Shown here: piece by piece, positions 1-10,682 of the stretch | How the letters are laid out: each line of letters begins with the position of its first letter | Numbering within the stretch: position 1 is the stretch's first letter | Source: Siphonodentalium dalli | Lineage: Eukaryota > Mollusca > Scaphopoda > Gadilida > Siphonodentaliidae | Length of the DNA stretch: 64,000 nucleotides | Direction of reading: 5' to 3' | Assembly (NCBI GenBank): GCA_032622095.1 | Contig: CP136064.1 | Coordinates: 252,654,484 to 252,718,483 of the forward strand | Program-made: the position numbers and the translations under genes | The notes under the pieces: generated by a model | Database searches by the model: none | The model's input: the letters and a program-made list of their open reading frames with translations, nothing else | Told to the model about the DNA's origin: nothing

Positions 1-74
1 GGGATTCGAACCCACGCCGGGAAGACCCGACTGCGACCTGAACGCAGCGCCTTAGACCACTCGGCCATTCTGAC
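1..74 (-). tRNA. tRNA-Leu-CAG: tRNA-Leu(CAG), cut by window edge
   Basis: The last 10 nt (3' end) lie outside the window. Anticodon CAG is present. There is one acceptor-region difference from the consensus (cattctgac instead of catcctgac). Confidence 0.93.
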
Positions 75-343
75 TACAGAAAGACTGCAACAGTATCCTG
101 CTCAAAGTGAGACAATGGTATTGTGGATATATTTTAGTTCCCTTCTGGCTGTCGTTGCATTCTTAACGCACACATCCGATTGCTGATTTTTTGGTGGGTA
201 TATGATAAATGTACGTGATTCTATATAGTTATATTATGGCTATTAAGTTTTCATAAACAGGCCTTCTTGGACATAAAACATAATTTTATATTTTGTTTTC
301 AAATCAGCGAAAATGCGTTATGAAGAGCACTGTTTTCATTACT

Positions 344-424
344 GTCCCAGTAGCTCAGCGAGTCAGCGGATAGAGCGCTGGACTTCTAATCCAGAGGCCG
401 TGGGTTCGATCCCCACCTGGGATG
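344..424 (+). pseudogene. tRNA-Arg-TCT: tRNA-Arg(TCT) with 8-nt D-loop insertion (U1)
   Basis: 81 nt instead of 73, because agtcagcg is inserted after gctcagcg, almost repeating the preceding bases. Anticodon, T-arm and acceptor stem are intact. The insertion enlarges the D-loop and stretches the A box, so function is doubtful. Confidence 0.8.
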
Positions 425-548
425 CACAGATATTTTTAAATCTTGGAATCAAAATTCGGTCGTCGTGCCTTGCTGACCTGCAAAGCGATTGTTGACAAAC
501 TGTTGAATAACGAATATAATGTCTTATAAAATGGTGTATTTATCGTAA

Positions 549-619
549 GCGCCGCTGGTGTAGTGGTATCATGCAAGATTCCCATTCTTGCGACCCGGGT
601 TCGATTCCCGGGCGGCGCA
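549..619 (+). tRNA. tRNA-Gly-CCC: tRNA-Gly(CCC) (U1)
   Basis: U1, consensus copy. First of only two intact Gly(CCC) genes in block A. Confidence 0.96.
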
Positions 620-729
620 TATCTACTTTTTCAGTTAAATATGACAGGCCATAATTTAGCTGACATTTCTAATGGATTCAATTTTTAACAGAGGAATGTC
701 ATTTTAGAAAACCACCATTATTACCATGG

Positions 730-801
730 AGCAGAGTGGCGCAGTGGTAGCGTGCTGGGCCCATAACCCAGAGGTCCGAGGATCGAAACCTCGCTCTGCT
801 A
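730..801 (+). tRNA. tRNA-iMet-CAT: initiator tRNA-Met(CAT) (U1)
   Basis: U1, consensus copy. Confidence 0.97.
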
Positions 802-1089
802 ATATTTTCGTCAAGGGGAGAGGAAGGAAGAATTATCACTTTGTTTGAAAATAAATACAGTAAGAATGTGCGTGTGTGTTTTAATGTTTATATTAAAATA
901 TGGTTTTATTTATTATTGCTAGCAAATTAAAAAAAACGCTTCTTAAATGAATCGTGCACATGCATTTCAAGGGAGACTCGAAATGCATGACTTGTCCAGT
1001 CTATCGTTATACAGTTCAAAGTCGCGTTGACTTCTCGACAACAAATGTGCTAGCTGCTCAAGAAGCTAAATTTGCGTTCATATCTCGCC

Positions 1090-1160
1090 GCATCGGTGGT
1101 TCAGTGGTAGAATGCTCGCCTGCCACGCGGGCGACCCGGGTTCGATTCCCGGCCGATGCA
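1090..1160 (+). tRNA. tRNA-Gly-GCC: tRNA-Gly(GCC) (U1)
   Basis: U1, consensus copy. Confidence 0.97.
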
Positions 1161-1321
1161 AAATAAGTTTTTTTCACTGATTTTGTTTGTGGATATCCAC
1201 CTCATTTTGGACTATGCAGTTTAATTGGGAACTTGAGAAAAACAAATTTCATTGGCACATAAATTTGTTTAAAGAAAACGGACGGACTTGCGATTCGCAT
1301 TTCATCGAGCAAAATTACTGT

Positions 1322-1405
1322 TGTCAGAAGTGGGATTCGAACCCACGCCGGGAAGACCCGACTGCGACCTGAACGCAGCGCCTTAGACCACTCGGCCATC
1401 CTGAC
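1322..1405 (-). tRNA. tRNA-Leu-CAG: tRNA-Leu(CAG) (U1)
   Basis: U1, consensus copy. Confidence 0.97.
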
Positions 1406-1564
1406 TACAGAAAGACAGCAACAGTATCCTGCTCAAAGTGAGACAATGGTATTGTGGATATATTTTAGTTCCCTTCTGGCTGTCGTTGCATTCTTAACGC
1501 ACACATCCGATTGCTGATTTTTTGGTGGGTATATGATAAATGTACGTGATTCTATATAGTTATA

Positions 1565-1617
1565 TATCATGCAAGTTTCCCATTCTTGCGACCCGGGTTC
1601 GATTCCCGGGCGGCGCA
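1565..1617 (+). pseudogene. tRNA-Gly(CCC) 3' fragment (U2)
   Basis: Only the last 53 of 71 nt remain. The 5' acceptor strand and most of the D-arm (A box) are deleted, while the anticodon arm, T-arm (B box) and 3' acceptor strand survive. An additional A-to-T change (aagtttccc) disturbs the anticodon stem. Confidence 0.93.
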
Positions 1618-1727
1618 TATCTACTTTTTCAGTTAAATATGACAGGCCATAATTTAGCTGACATTTCTAATGGATTCAATTTTTAACAGAGGAATGTCAT
1701 TTTAGAAAACCACCATTATTACCATGG

Positions 1728-1799
1728 AGCAGAGTGGCGCAGTGGTAGCGTGCTGGGCCCATAACCCAGAGGTCCGAGGATCGAAACCTCGCTCTGCTA
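1728..1799 (+). tRNA. tRNA-iMet-CAT: initiator tRNA-Met(CAT) (U2)
   Basis: U2, consensus copy. Confidence 0.97.
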
Positions 1800-2087
1800 A
1801 TATTTTCGTCAAGGGGAGAGGAAGGAAGAATTATAACTTTGTTTGAAAGTAAATACAGTAAGAATGTGCGTGTGTGTTTTAATGTTTATATTAAAATATG
1901 GTTTTATTTATTATTGCTAGCAAATTAAAAAAAACGCTTCTTAAATGAATCGTGCACATGCATTTCAAGGGAGACTCGAAATGCATGACTTGTCCAGTCT
2001 ATCGTTATAAAGTTCAAAGTCGCGTTGACTTCTCGACAACAAATGTGCTAGCTGCTCAAGAAGCTAAATTTGCGTTCATATCTCGCC

Positions 2088-2158
2088 GCATCGGTGGTTC
2101 AGTGGTAGAATGCTCGCCTGCCACGCGGGCGACCCGGGTTCGATTCCCGGCCGATGCA
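2088..2158 (+). tRNA. tRNA-Gly-GCC: tRNA-Gly(GCC) (U2)
   Basis: U2, consensus copy. Confidence 0.97.
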
Positions 2159-2319
2159 AAATAAGTTTTTTTCACTGATTTTGTTTGTGGATATCCACCT
2201 CATTTTGGACTATGCAGTTTAATTGGGAACTTGAGAAAAAAAAAATTCATTTGCACATAAATTTGTTTAAAGAAAACGGACGGACTTGCGATTCGCATTT
2301 CATCGAGCAAAATTACTGT

Positions 2320-2403
2320 TGTCAGAAGTGGGATTCGAACCCACGCCGGGAAGACCCGACTGCGACCTGAACGCAGCGCCTTAGACCACTCGGCCATCCT
2401 GAC
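2320..2403 (-). tRNA. tRNA-Leu-CAG: tRNA-Leu(CAG) (U2)
   Basis: U2, consensus copy. Its 3' flank on the + strand has a lengthened A-run (gagaaaaaaaaaattc). Confidence 0.97.
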
Positions 2404-2562
2404 TACAGAAAGACTGCAACAGTATCCTGCTCAAAGTGAGACAATGGTATTGTGGATATATTTTAGTTCCCTTCTGGCTGTCGTTGCATTCTTAACGCAC
2501 ACATCCGATTGCTGATTTTTTGGTGGGTATATGATAAATGTACGTGATTCTATATAGTTATA

Positions 2563-2615
2563 TATCATGCAAGATTCCCATTCTTGCGACCCGGGTTCGA
2601 TTCCCGGGCGGCGCA
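2563..2615 (+). pseudogene. tRNA-Gly(CCC) 3' fragment (U3)
   Basis: Same 53-nt deletion product as U2, without extra changes. Confidence 0.93.
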
Positions 2616-2725
2616 TATCTACTTTTTCAGTTAAATATGACAGGCCATAATTTAGCTGACATTTCTAATGGATTCAATTTTTAACAGAGGAATGTCATTT
2701 TAGAAAACCACCATTATTACCATGG

Positions 2726-2797
2726 AGCAGAGTGGCGCAGTGGTAGCGTGCTGGGCCCATAACCCAGAGGTCCGAGGATCGAAACCTCGCTCTGCTA
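2726..2797 (+). tRNA. tRNA-iMet-CAT: initiator tRNA-Met(CAT) (U3)
   Basis: U3, consensus copy. Confidence 0.97.
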
Positions 2798-3085
2798 ATA
2801 TTTTCGTCAAGGGGAGAGGAAGGAAGAATTATCACTTTGTTTGAAAGTAAATACAGTAAGAATGTGCGTGTGTGTTTTAATGTTTATATTAAAATATGGT
2901 TTTATTTATTATTGCTAGCAAATTAAAAAAAACGCTTCTTAAATGAATCGTGCACATGCATTTCAAGGGAGACTCGAAATGCATGACTTGTCCAGTCTAT
3001 CGTTATAAAGTTCAAAGTCGCGTTGACTTCTCGACAACAAATGTGCTAGCTGCTCAAGAAGCTAAATTTGCGTTCATATCTCGCC

Positions 3086-3156
3086 GCATCGGTGGTTCAG
3101 TGGTAGAATGCTCGCCTGCCACGCGGGCGACCCGGGTTCGATTCCCGGCCGATGCA
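3086..3156 (+). tRNA. tRNA-Gly-GCC: tRNA-Gly(GCC) (U3)
   Basis: U3, consensus copy. Confidence 0.97.
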
Positions 3157-3317
3157 AAATAAGTTTTTTTCACTGATTTTGTTTGTGGATATCCACCTCA
3201 TTTTGGACTATGCAGTTTAATTGGGAACTTGAGAAAAACAAATTTCATTGGCACATAAATTTGTTTATAGAAAACGGACGGACTTGCGATTCGCATTTCA
3301 TCGAGCAAAATTACTGT

Positions 3318-3401
3318 TGTCAGAAGTGGGATTCGAACCCACGCCGGGAAGACCCGACTGCGACCTGAACGCAGCGCCTTAGATCACTCGGCCATCCTGA
3401 C
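3318..3401 (-). tRNA. tRNA-Leu-CAG: tRNA-Leu(CAG), D-loop variant (U3)
   Basis: One change (agatcac for agaccac on the + strand) turns the second G of the conserved D-loop GG pair into A, which would weaken the D-loop/T-loop contact. Confidence 0.9.
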
Positions 3402-3560
3402 TACAGAAAGACTGCAACAGTATCCTGCTCAAAGTGAGACAATGGTATTGTGGATATATTTTAGTTCCCTTCTGGCTGTCGTTGCATTCTTAACGCACAC
3501 ATCCGATTGCTGATTATTTGGTGGGTATATGATAAATGTACGTGATTCTATATAGTTATA

Positions 3561-3613
3561 TATCATGCAAGATTCCCATTCCTGCGACCCGGGTTCGATT
3601 CCCGGGCGGCGCA
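3561..3613 (+). pseudogene. tRNA-Gly(CCC) 3' fragment (U4)
   Basis: 53-nt fragment of the 'cctgcg' subtype: T-to-C breaks an A-U pair in the anticodon stem. Linked to the short pre-iMet spacer. Confidence 0.93.
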
Positions 3614-3714
3614 TATCTACTTTTTCAGTTAAATATGACAGGCCATAATTTAGCTGACATTTCAAATGGATTCAATTTTTAACAGAGGAATGTCATTTTA
3701 GAAAACCAGAGTGG

Positions 3715-3786
3715 AGCAGAGTGGCGCAGTGGTAGCGTGCTGGGCCCATAACCCAGAGGTCCGAGGATCGAAACCTCGCTCTGCTA
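3715..3786 (+). tRNA. tRNA-iMet-CAT: initiator tRNA-Met(CAT) (U4)
   Basis: U4, consensus copy behind the short spacer (ccagagtgg). Confidence 0.97.
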
Positions 3787-4074
3787 ATATTTTCGTCAAG
3801 GGGAGAGGAAGGAAGAATTATCACTTTGTTTGAAAGTAAATACAGTAAGAATGTGCGTGTGTGTTTTAATGTTTATATTAAAATATGGTTTTATTTATTA
3901 TTGCTAGCAAATTAAAAAAAACGCTTCTTAAATGAATCGTGCACATGCATTTCAAGGGAGACTCGAAATGCATGACTTGTCCAGTCTATCGTTATAAAGT
4001 TCAAAGTCGCGTTGACTTCTCGACAACAAATGTGCTAGCTGCTCAAGAAGCTAAATTTGCGTTCATATCTCGCC

Positions 4075-4145
4075 GCATCGGTGGTTCAGTGGTAGAATGC
4101 TCGCCTGCCACGCGGGCGACCCGGGTTCGATTCCCGGCCGATGCA
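4075..4145 (+). tRNA. tRNA-Gly-GCC: tRNA-Gly(GCC) (U4)
   Basis: U4, consensus copy. Confidence 0.97.
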
Positions 4146-4306
4146 AAATAAGTTTTTTTCACTGATTTTGTTTGTGGATATCCACCTCATTTTGGACTAT
4201 GCAGTTTAATTGGGAACTTGAGAAAAACAAATTTCATTGGCACATAAATTTGTTTAAAGAAAACGGACGGACTTGCGATTCGCATTTCATCGAGCAAAAT
4301 TACTGT

Positions 4307-4390
4307 TGTCAGAAGTGGGATTCGAACCCACGCCGGGAAGACCCGACTGCGACCTGAACGCAGCGCCTTAGACCACTCGGCCATCCTGAC
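4307..4390 (-). tRNA. tRNA-Leu-CAG: tRNA-Leu(CAG) (U4)
   Basis: U4, consensus copy. Confidence 0.97.
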
Positions 4391-4549
4391 TACAGAAAGA
4401 CTGCAACAGTATCCTGCTCAAAGTGAGACAATGGTATTGTGGATATATTTTAGTTCCCTTCTGGCTGTCGTTGCATTCTTAACGCACACATCCGATTGCT
4501 GATTATTTGGTGGGTATATGATAAATGTACGTGATTCTATATAGTTATA

Positions 4550-4602
4550 TATCATGCAAGATTCCCATTCCTGCGACCCGGGTTCGATTCCCGGGCGGCG
4601 CA
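4550..4602 (+). pseudogene. tRNA-Gly(CCC) 3' fragment (U5)
   Basis: 53-nt fragment, 'cctgcg' subtype. Confidence 0.93.
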
Positions 4603-4703
4603 TATCTACTTTTTCAGTTAAATATGACAGGCCATAATTTAGCTGACATTTCTAATGGATTCAATTTTTAACAGAGGAATGTCATTTTAGAAAACCAGAG
4701 TGG

Positions 4704-4775
4704 AGCAGAGTGGCGCAGTGGTAGCGTGCTGGGCCCATAACCCAGAGGTCCGAGGATCGAAACCTCGCTCTGCTA
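4704..4775 (+). tRNA. tRNA-iMet-CAT: initiator tRNA-Met(CAT) (U5)
   Basis: U5, consensus copy, short spacer. Confidence 0.97.
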
Positions 4776-5063
4776 ATATTTTCGTCAAGGGGAGAGGAAG
4801 GAAGAATTATCACTTTGTTTGAAAGTAAATACAGTAAGAATGTGCGTGTGTGTTTTAATGTTTATATTAAAATATGGTTTTATTTATTATTGCTAGCAAA
4901 TTAAAAAAAACGCTTCTTAAATGAATCGTGCACATGCATTTCAAGGGAGACTCGAAATGCATGACTTGTCCAGTCTATCGTTATAAAGTTCAAAGTCGCG
5001 TTGACTTCTCGACAACAAATGTGCTAGCTGCTCAAGAAGCTAAATTTGCGTTCATATCTCGCC

Positions 5064-5134
5064 GCATCGGTGGTTCAGTGGTAGAATGCTCGCCTGCCAC
5101 GCGGGCGACCCGGGTTCGATTCCCGGCCGATGCA
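5064..5134 (+). tRNA. tRNA-Gly-GCC: tRNA-Gly(GCC) (U5)
   Basis: U5, consensus copy. Confidence 0.97.
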
Positions 5135-5295
5135 AAATAAGTTTTTTTCACTGATTTTGTTTGTGGATATCCACCTCATTTTGGACTATGCAGTTTAATT
5201 GGGAACTTGAGAAAAACAAATTTCATTGGCACATAAATTTGTTTAAAGAAAACGGACGGACTTGCGATTCGTATTTCATCGAGCAAAATTACTGT

Positions 5296-5379
5296 TGTCA
5301 GAAGTGGGATTCGAACCCACGCCGGGAAGACCCGACTGCGACCTGAACGCAGCGCCTTAGACCACTCGGCCATCCTGAC
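5296..5379 (-). tRNA. tRNA-Leu-CAG: tRNA-Leu(CAG) (U5)
   Basis: U5, consensus copy. The spacer marker gattcgtatttc is shared with U17 and U19. Confidence 0.97.
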
Positions 5380-5538
5380 TACAGAAAGACTGCAACAGTA
5401 TCCTGCTCAAAGTGAGACAATGGTATTGTGGATATATTTTAGTTCCCTTCTGGCTGTCGTTGCATTCTTAACGCACACATCCGATTGCTGATTTTTTGGT
5501 GGGTATATGATAAATGTACGTGATTCTATATAGTTATA

Positions 5539-5591
5539 TATCATGCAAGATTCCCATTCTTGCGACCCGGGTTCGATTCCCGGGCGGCGCA
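5539..5591 (+). pseudogene. tRNA-Gly(CCC) 3' fragment (U6)
   Basis: 53-nt fragment, 'cttgcg' subtype, long pre-iMet spacer. Confidence 0.93.
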
Positions 5592-5701
5592 TATCTACTT
5601 TTTCAGTTAAATATGACAGGCCATAATTTAGCTGACATTTCTAATGGATTCAATTTTTAACAGAGGAATGTCATTTTAGAAAACCACCATTATTACCATG
5701 G

Positions 5702-5773
5702 AGCAGAGTGGCGCAGTGGTATCGTGCTGGGCCCATAACCCAGAGGTCCGAGGATCGAAACCTCGCTCTGCTA
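5702..5773 (+). tRNA. tRNA-iMet-CAT: initiator tRNA-Met(CAT), D-stem variant (U6)
   Basis: ggtatcgtg instead of ggtagcgtg: G22 becomes T, opening one D-stem pair and altering the end of the A box. The same change occurs in U26. Confidence 0.88.
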
Positions 5774-6061
5774 ATATTTTCGTCAAGGGGAGAGGAAGGA
5801 AGAATTATCACTTTGTTTGAAAGTAAATACAGTAAGAATGTGCGTGTGTGTTTTAATGTTTATATTAAAATATGGTTTTATTTATTATTGCTAGCAAATT
5901 AAAAAAAACGCTTCTTAAATGAATCGTGCACATGCATTTCAAGGGAGACTCGAAATGCATGACTTGTCCAGTCTATCGTTATAAAGTTCAAAGTCGCGTT
6001 GACTTCTCGACAACAAATGTGCTAGCTGCTCAAGAAGCTAAATTTGCGTTCATATCTCGCC

Positions 6062-6132
6062 GCATCGGTGGTTCAGTGGTAGAATGCTCGCCTGCCACGC
6101 GGGCGACCCGGGTTCGATTCCCGGCCGATGCA
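6062..6132 (+). tRNA. tRNA-Gly-GCC: tRNA-Gly(GCC) (U6)
   Basis: U6, consensus copy. Confidence 0.97.
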
Positions 6133-6293
6133 AAATAAGTTTTTTTCACTGATTTTGTTTGTGGATATCCACCTCATTTTGGACTATGCAGTTTAATTGG
6201 GAACTTGAGAAAAACAAATTTCATTGGCACATAAATTTGTTTAAAGAAAACGGACGGACTTGCGATTCGCATTTCATCGAGCAAAATTACTGT

Positions 6294-6377
6294 TGTCAGA
6301 AGTGGGATTCGAACCCACGCCGGGAAGACCCGACTGCGACCTGAACGCAGCGCCTTAGACCACTCGGCCATCCTGAC
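6294..6377 (-). tRNA. tRNA-Leu-CAG: tRNA-Leu(CAG) (U6)
   Basis: U6, consensus copy. Confidence 0.97.
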
Positions 6378-6536
6378 TACAGAAAGACTGCAACAGTATC
6401 CTGCTCAAAGTGAGACAATGGTATTGTGGATATATTTTAGTTCCCTTCTGGCTGTCGTTGCATTCTTAACGCACACATCCGATTGCTGATTATTTGGTGG
6501 GTATATGATAAATGTACGTGATTCTATATAGTTATA

Positions 6537-6589
6537 TATCATGCAAGATTCCCATTCCTGCGACCCGGGTTCGATTCCCGGGCGGCGCA
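6537..6589 (+). pseudogene. tRNA-Gly(CCC) 3' fragment (U7)
   Basis: 53-nt fragment, 'cctgcg' subtype. Confidence 0.93.
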
Positions 6590-6690
6590 TATCTACTTTT
6601 TCAGTTAAATATGACAGGCCATAATTTAGCTGACATTTCTAATGGATTCAATTTTTAACAGAGGAATGTCATTTTAGAAAACCAGAGTGG

Positions 6691-6762
6691 AGCAGAGTGG
6701 CGCAGTGGTAGCGTGCTGGGCCCATAACCCAGAGGTCCGAGGATCGAAACCTCGCTCTGCTA
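6691..6762 (+). tRNA. tRNA-iMet-CAT: initiator tRNA-Met(CAT) (U7)
   Basis: U7, consensus copy, short spacer. Confidence 0.97.
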
Positions 6763-7050
6763 ATATTTTCGTCAAGGGGAGAGGAAGGAAGAATTATCAC
6801 TTTGTTTGAAAGTAAATACAGTAAGAATGTGCGTGTGTGTTTTAATGTTTATATTAAAATATGGTTTTATTTATTATTGCTAGCAAATTAAAAAAAACGC
6901 TTCTTAAATGAATCGTGCACATGCATTTCAAGGGAGACTCGAAATGCATGACTTGTCCAGTCTATCGTTATAAAGTTCAAAGTCGCGTTGACTTCTCGAC
7001 AACAAATGTGCTAGCTGCTCAAGAAGCTAAATTTGCGTTCATATCTCGCC

Positions 7051-7121
7051 GCATCGGTGGTTCAGTGGTAGAATGCTCGCCTGCCACGCGGGCGACCCGG
7101 GTTCGATTCCCGGCCGATGCA
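7051..7121 (+). tRNA. tRNA-Gly-GCC: tRNA-Gly(GCC) (U7)
   Basis: U7, consensus copy. Confidence 0.97.
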
Positions 7122-7282
7122 AAATAAGTTTTTTTCACTGATTTTGTTTGTGGATATCCACCTCATTTTGGACTATGCAGTTTAATTGGGAACTTGAGAA
7201 AAACAAATTTCATTGGCACATAAATTTGTTTAAAGAAAACGGACGGAGTTGCGATTCGCATTTCATCGAGCAAAATTACTGT

Positions 7283-7366
7283 TGTCAGAAGTGGGATTCG
7301 AACCCACGCCGGGAAGACCCGACTGCGACCTGAACGCAGCGCCTTAGACCACTCGGCCATCCTGAC
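7283..7366 (-). tRNA. tRNA-Leu-CAG: tRNA-Leu(CAG) (U7)
   Basis: U7, consensus copy. Confidence 0.97.
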
Positions 7367-7525
7367 TACAGAAAGACTGCAACAGTATCCTGCTCAAAGT
7401 GAGACAATGGTATTGTGGATATATTTTAGTTCCCTTCTGGCTGTCGTTGCATTCTTAACGCACACATCCGATTGCTGATTATTTGGTGGGTATAGGATAA
7501 ATGTACGTGATTCTATATAGTTATA

Positions 7526-7578
7526 TATCATGCAAGATTCCCATTCCTGCGACCCGGGTTCGATTCCCGGGCGGCGCA
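7526..7578 (+). pseudogene. tRNA-Gly(CCC) 3' fragment (U8)
   Basis: 53-nt fragment, 'cctgcg' subtype. Confidence 0.93.
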
Positions 7579-7679
7579 TATCTACTTTTTCAGTTAAATA
7601 TGACAGGCCATAATTTAGCTGACATTTCTAATGGATTCAATTTTTAACAGAGGAATGTCATTTTAGAAAACCAGAGTGG

Positions 7680-7751
7680 AGCAGAGTGGCGCAGTGGTAG
7701 CGTGCTGGGCCCATAACCCAGAGGTCCGAGGATCGAAACCTCGCTCTGCTA
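7680..7751 (+). tRNA. tRNA-iMet-CAT: initiator tRNA-Met(CAT) (U8)
   Basis: U8, consensus copy, short spacer. Confidence 0.97.
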
Positions 7752-8039
7752 ATATTTTCGTCAAGGGGAGAGGAAGGAAGAATTATCACTTTGTTTGAAA
7801 GTAAATACAGTAAGAATGTGCGTGTGTGTTTTAATGTTTATATTAAAATATGGTTTTATTTATTATGGCTAGCAAATTAAAAAAAACGCTTCTTAAATGA
7901 ATCGTGCACATGCATTTCAAGGGAGACTCGAAATGCATGACTTGTCCAGTCTATCGTTATAAAGTTCAAAGTCGCGTTGACTTCTCGACAACAAATGTGC
8001 TAGCTGCTCAAGAAGCTAAATTTGCGTTCATATCTCGCC

Positions 8040-8114
8040 GCATCGGTGCATGGTTCAGTGGTAGAATGCTCGCCTGCTACGCGGACGACCCGGGTTCGAT
8101 TCCCGGCCGATGCA
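8040..8114 (+). pseudogene. tRNA-Gly-derived gene with anticodon GCT and 4-nt insertion (U8)
   Basis: 75 nt instead of 71, because gcat is inserted between acceptor stem and D-arm, repeating the first four bases of the gene. The anticodon loop reads CTGCTAC, so the anticodon is GCT (a Ser AGC/AGU anticodon) instead of GCC, and a second change (cggacg) lies in the 3' side of the anticodon stem. The Gly acceptor stem is kept. Three lesions in one copy suggest a dead gene rather than a recoded one. Confidence 0.85.
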
Positions 8115-8275
8115 AAATAAGTTTTTTTCACTGATTTTGTTTGTGGATATCCACCTCATTTTGGACTATGCAGTTTAATTGGGAACTTGAGAAAAACAAA
8201 TTTCATTGGCACATAAATTTGTTTAAAGAAAACGGACGGACTTGCGATTCGCATTTCATCGAGCAAAATTACTGT

Positions 8276-8359
8276 TGTCAGAAGTGGGATTCGAACCCAC
8301 GCCGGGAAGACCCGACTGCGACCTGAACGCAGCGCCTTAGACCACTCGGCCATCCTGAC
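8276..8359 (-). tRNA. tRNA-Leu-CAG: tRNA-Leu(CAG) (U8)
   Basis: U8, consensus copy. Confidence 0.97.
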
Positions 8360-8628
8360 TACAGAAAGACTGCAACAGTATCCTGCTCAAAGTGAGACAA
8401 TGGTATTGTGGATATATTTTAGTTCCCTTCTGGCTGTCGTTGCATTCTTAACGCACACATCCGATTGCTGATTTTTTGGTGGGTATATGATAAATGTACG
8501 TGATTCTATATAGTTATATTACGGCTATTAAGTTTTCATAAACAGGCCTTCTTGGACATAAAACATAATTTTATATTTTGTTTTCAAATCAGCGAAAATG
8601 CGTTATGAAGAGCACTGTTTTCATTACT

Positions 8629-8701
8629 GTCCCAGTAGCTCAGCGGATAGAGCGCTGGACTTCTAATCCAGAGGCCGTGGGATCGATCCCCACCTGGGAT
8701 G
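8629..8701 (+). tRNA. tRNA-Arg-TCT: tRNA-Arg(TCT), T-loop variant (U9)
   Basis: gtgggatcgatcc replaces gtgggttcgatcc, so T54 of the T-loop (also a B-box base) is A. Otherwise consensus. Confidence 0.9.
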
Positions 8702-8825
8702 CACAGATATTTTTAAATCTTGGAATCAAAATTCGGTCGTCGTGCCTTGCTGACCTGCAAAGCGATTGTTGACAAACTGTTGAATAACGAATATAATGTC
8801 TTATAAAATGGTGTATTTATCGTAA

Positions 8826-8896
8826 GCGCCGCTGGTGTAGTGGTATCATGCAAGATTCCCATTCTTGCGACCCGGGTTCGATTCCCGGGCGGCGCA
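8826..8896 (+). tRNA. tRNA-Gly-CCC: tRNA-Gly(CCC) (U9)
   Basis: U9, consensus copy. Confidence 0.96.
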
Positions 8897-9006
8897 TATC
8901 TACTTTTTCAGTTAAATATGACAGGCCATAATTTAGCTGACATTTCTAATGGATTCAATTTTTAACAGAGGAATGTCATTTTAAAAAACCACCATTATTA
9001 CCATGG

Positions 9007-9078
9007 AGCAGAGTGGCGCAGTGGTAGCGTGCTGGGCCCATAACCTAGAGGTCCGAGGATCGAAACCTCGCTCTGCTA
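9007..9078 (+). tRNA. tRNA-iMet-CAT: initiator tRNA-Met(CAT) (U9)
   Basis: cctag for cccag turns one G-C pair of the anticodon stem into G-U. The same variant occurs in U15, 7,092 bp downstream. Confidence 0.94.
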
Positions 9079-9366
9079 ATATTTTCGTCAAGGGGAGAGG
9101 AAGGAAGAATTATCACTTTGTTTGAAAGTAAATACAGTAAGAATGTGCGTGTGTGTTTTAATGTTTATATTAAAATATGGTTTTATTTATTATTGCTAGC
9201 AAATTAAAAAAAACGCTTCTTAAATGAATCGTGCACATGCATTTCAAGGGAGACTCGAAATGCATGACTTGTCCAGTCTATCGTTATAAAGTTCAAAGTC
9301 GCGTTGACTTCTCGACAACAAATGTGCTAGCTGCTCAAGAAGCTAAATTTGCGTTTATATCTCGCC

Positions 9367-9437
9367 GCATCGGTGGTTCAGTGGTAGAATGCTCGCCTGC
9401 CACGCGGGCGACCCGGGTTCGATTCCCGGCCGATGCA
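9367..9437 (+). tRNA. tRNA-Gly-GCC: tRNA-Gly(GCC) (U9)
   Basis: U9, consensus copy. Confidence 0.97.
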
Positions 9438-9598
9438 AAATAAGTTTTTTTCACTGATTTTGTTTGTGGATATCCACCTCATTTTGGACTATGCAGTTTA
9501 ATTGGGAACTTGAGAAAAACAAATTTCATTGGCACATAAATTTGTTTAAAGAAAACGGACGGACTTGCGATTCGCATTTCATCGAGCAAAATTACTGT

Positions 9599-9630
9599 TG
9601 TCAGAAGTGGGATTCGAACCCACGCCGGGA
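9599..9630 (-). pseudogene. tRNA-Leu 3' fragment (U9)
   Basis: Only the 3' 32 nt of the gene (T-arm and 3' acceptor strand, B box included) remain. The + strand then jumps from cacgccggga to ttgctgatttt of the post-Leu spacer, with 2 bp (ga) shared at the joint. The 5' half, anticodon included, is gone. Confidence 0.93.
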
Positions 9631-9684
9631 TTGCTGATTTTTTGGTGGGTATATGATAAATGTACGTGATTCTATATAGTTATA

Positions 9685-9737
9685 TATCATGCAAGATTCC
9701 CATTCTTGCGACCCGGGTTCGATTCCCGGGCGGCGCA
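9685..9737 (+). pseudogene. tRNA-Gly(CCC) 3' fragment (U10)
   Basis: 53-nt fragment only 54 bp beyond the Leu fragment, so two facing T-arm remnants flank a short spacer. Confidence 0.93.
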
Positions 9738-9847
9738 TATCTACTTTTTCAGTTAAATATGACAGGCCATAATTTAGCTGACATTTCTAATGGATTCAAT
9801 TTTTAACAGAGGAATGTCATTTTAGAAAACCACCATTATTACCATGG

Positions 9848-9919
9848 AGCAGAGTGGCGCAGTGGTAGCGTGCTGGGCCCATAACCCAGAGGTCCGAGGA
9901 TCGAAACCTCGCTCTGCTA
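9848..9919 (+). tRNA. tRNA-iMet-CAT: initiator tRNA-Met(CAT) (U10)
   Basis: U10, consensus copy. Confidence 0.97.
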
Positions 9920-10207
9920 ATATTTTCGTCAAGGGGAGAGGAAGGAAGAATTATCACTTTGTTTGAAAGTAAATACAGTAAGAATGTGCGTGTGTGTTTT
10001 AATGTTTATATTAAAATATGGTTTTATTTATTATTGCTACCAAATTAAAAAAAACGCTTCTTAAATGAATCGTGCACATGCATTTCAAGGGAGACTCGAA
10101 ATGCATGACTTGTCCAGTCTATCGTTATAAAGTTCAAAGTCGCGTTGACTTCTCGACAACAAATGTGCTAGCTGCTCAAGAAGCTAAATTTGAGTTCATA
10201 TCTCGCC

Positions 10208-10278
10208 GCATCGGTGGTTCAGTGGTAGAATGCTCGCCTGCCACGCGGGCGACCCGGGTTCGATTCCCGGCCGATGCA
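10208..10278 (+). tRNA. tRNA-Gly-GCC: tRNA-Gly(GCC) (U10)
   Basis: U10, consensus copy. Confidence 0.97.
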
Positions 10279-10439
10279 AAATAAGTTTTTTTCACTGATT
10301 TTGTTTGTGGATATCCACCTCATTTTGGACTATGCAGTTTAATTGGGAACTTGAGAAAAACAAATTTCATTGGCACATAAATTTGTTTAAAGAAAACGGA
10401 CGGACTTGCGATTTGCATTTCATCGAGCAAAATTACTGT

Positions 10440-10523
10440 TGTCAGAAGTGGGATTCGAACCCACGCCGGGAAGACCCGACTGCGACCTGAACGCAGCGCC
10501 TTAGACCACTCGGCCATCCTGAC
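10440..10523 (-). tRNA. tRNA-Leu-CAG: tRNA-Leu(CAG) (U10)
   Basis: U10, consensus copy. The 3' flank marker gatttgcattt is shared with U13. Confidence 0.97.
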
Positions 10524-10682
10524 TACAGAAAGACTGCAACAGTATCCTGCTCAAAGTGAGACAATGGTATTGTGGATATATTTTAGTTCCCTTCTGGCTG
10601 TCGTTGCATTCTTAACGCACACATCCGATTGCTGATTTTTTGGTGGGTATATGATAAATGTACGTGATTCTATATAGTTATA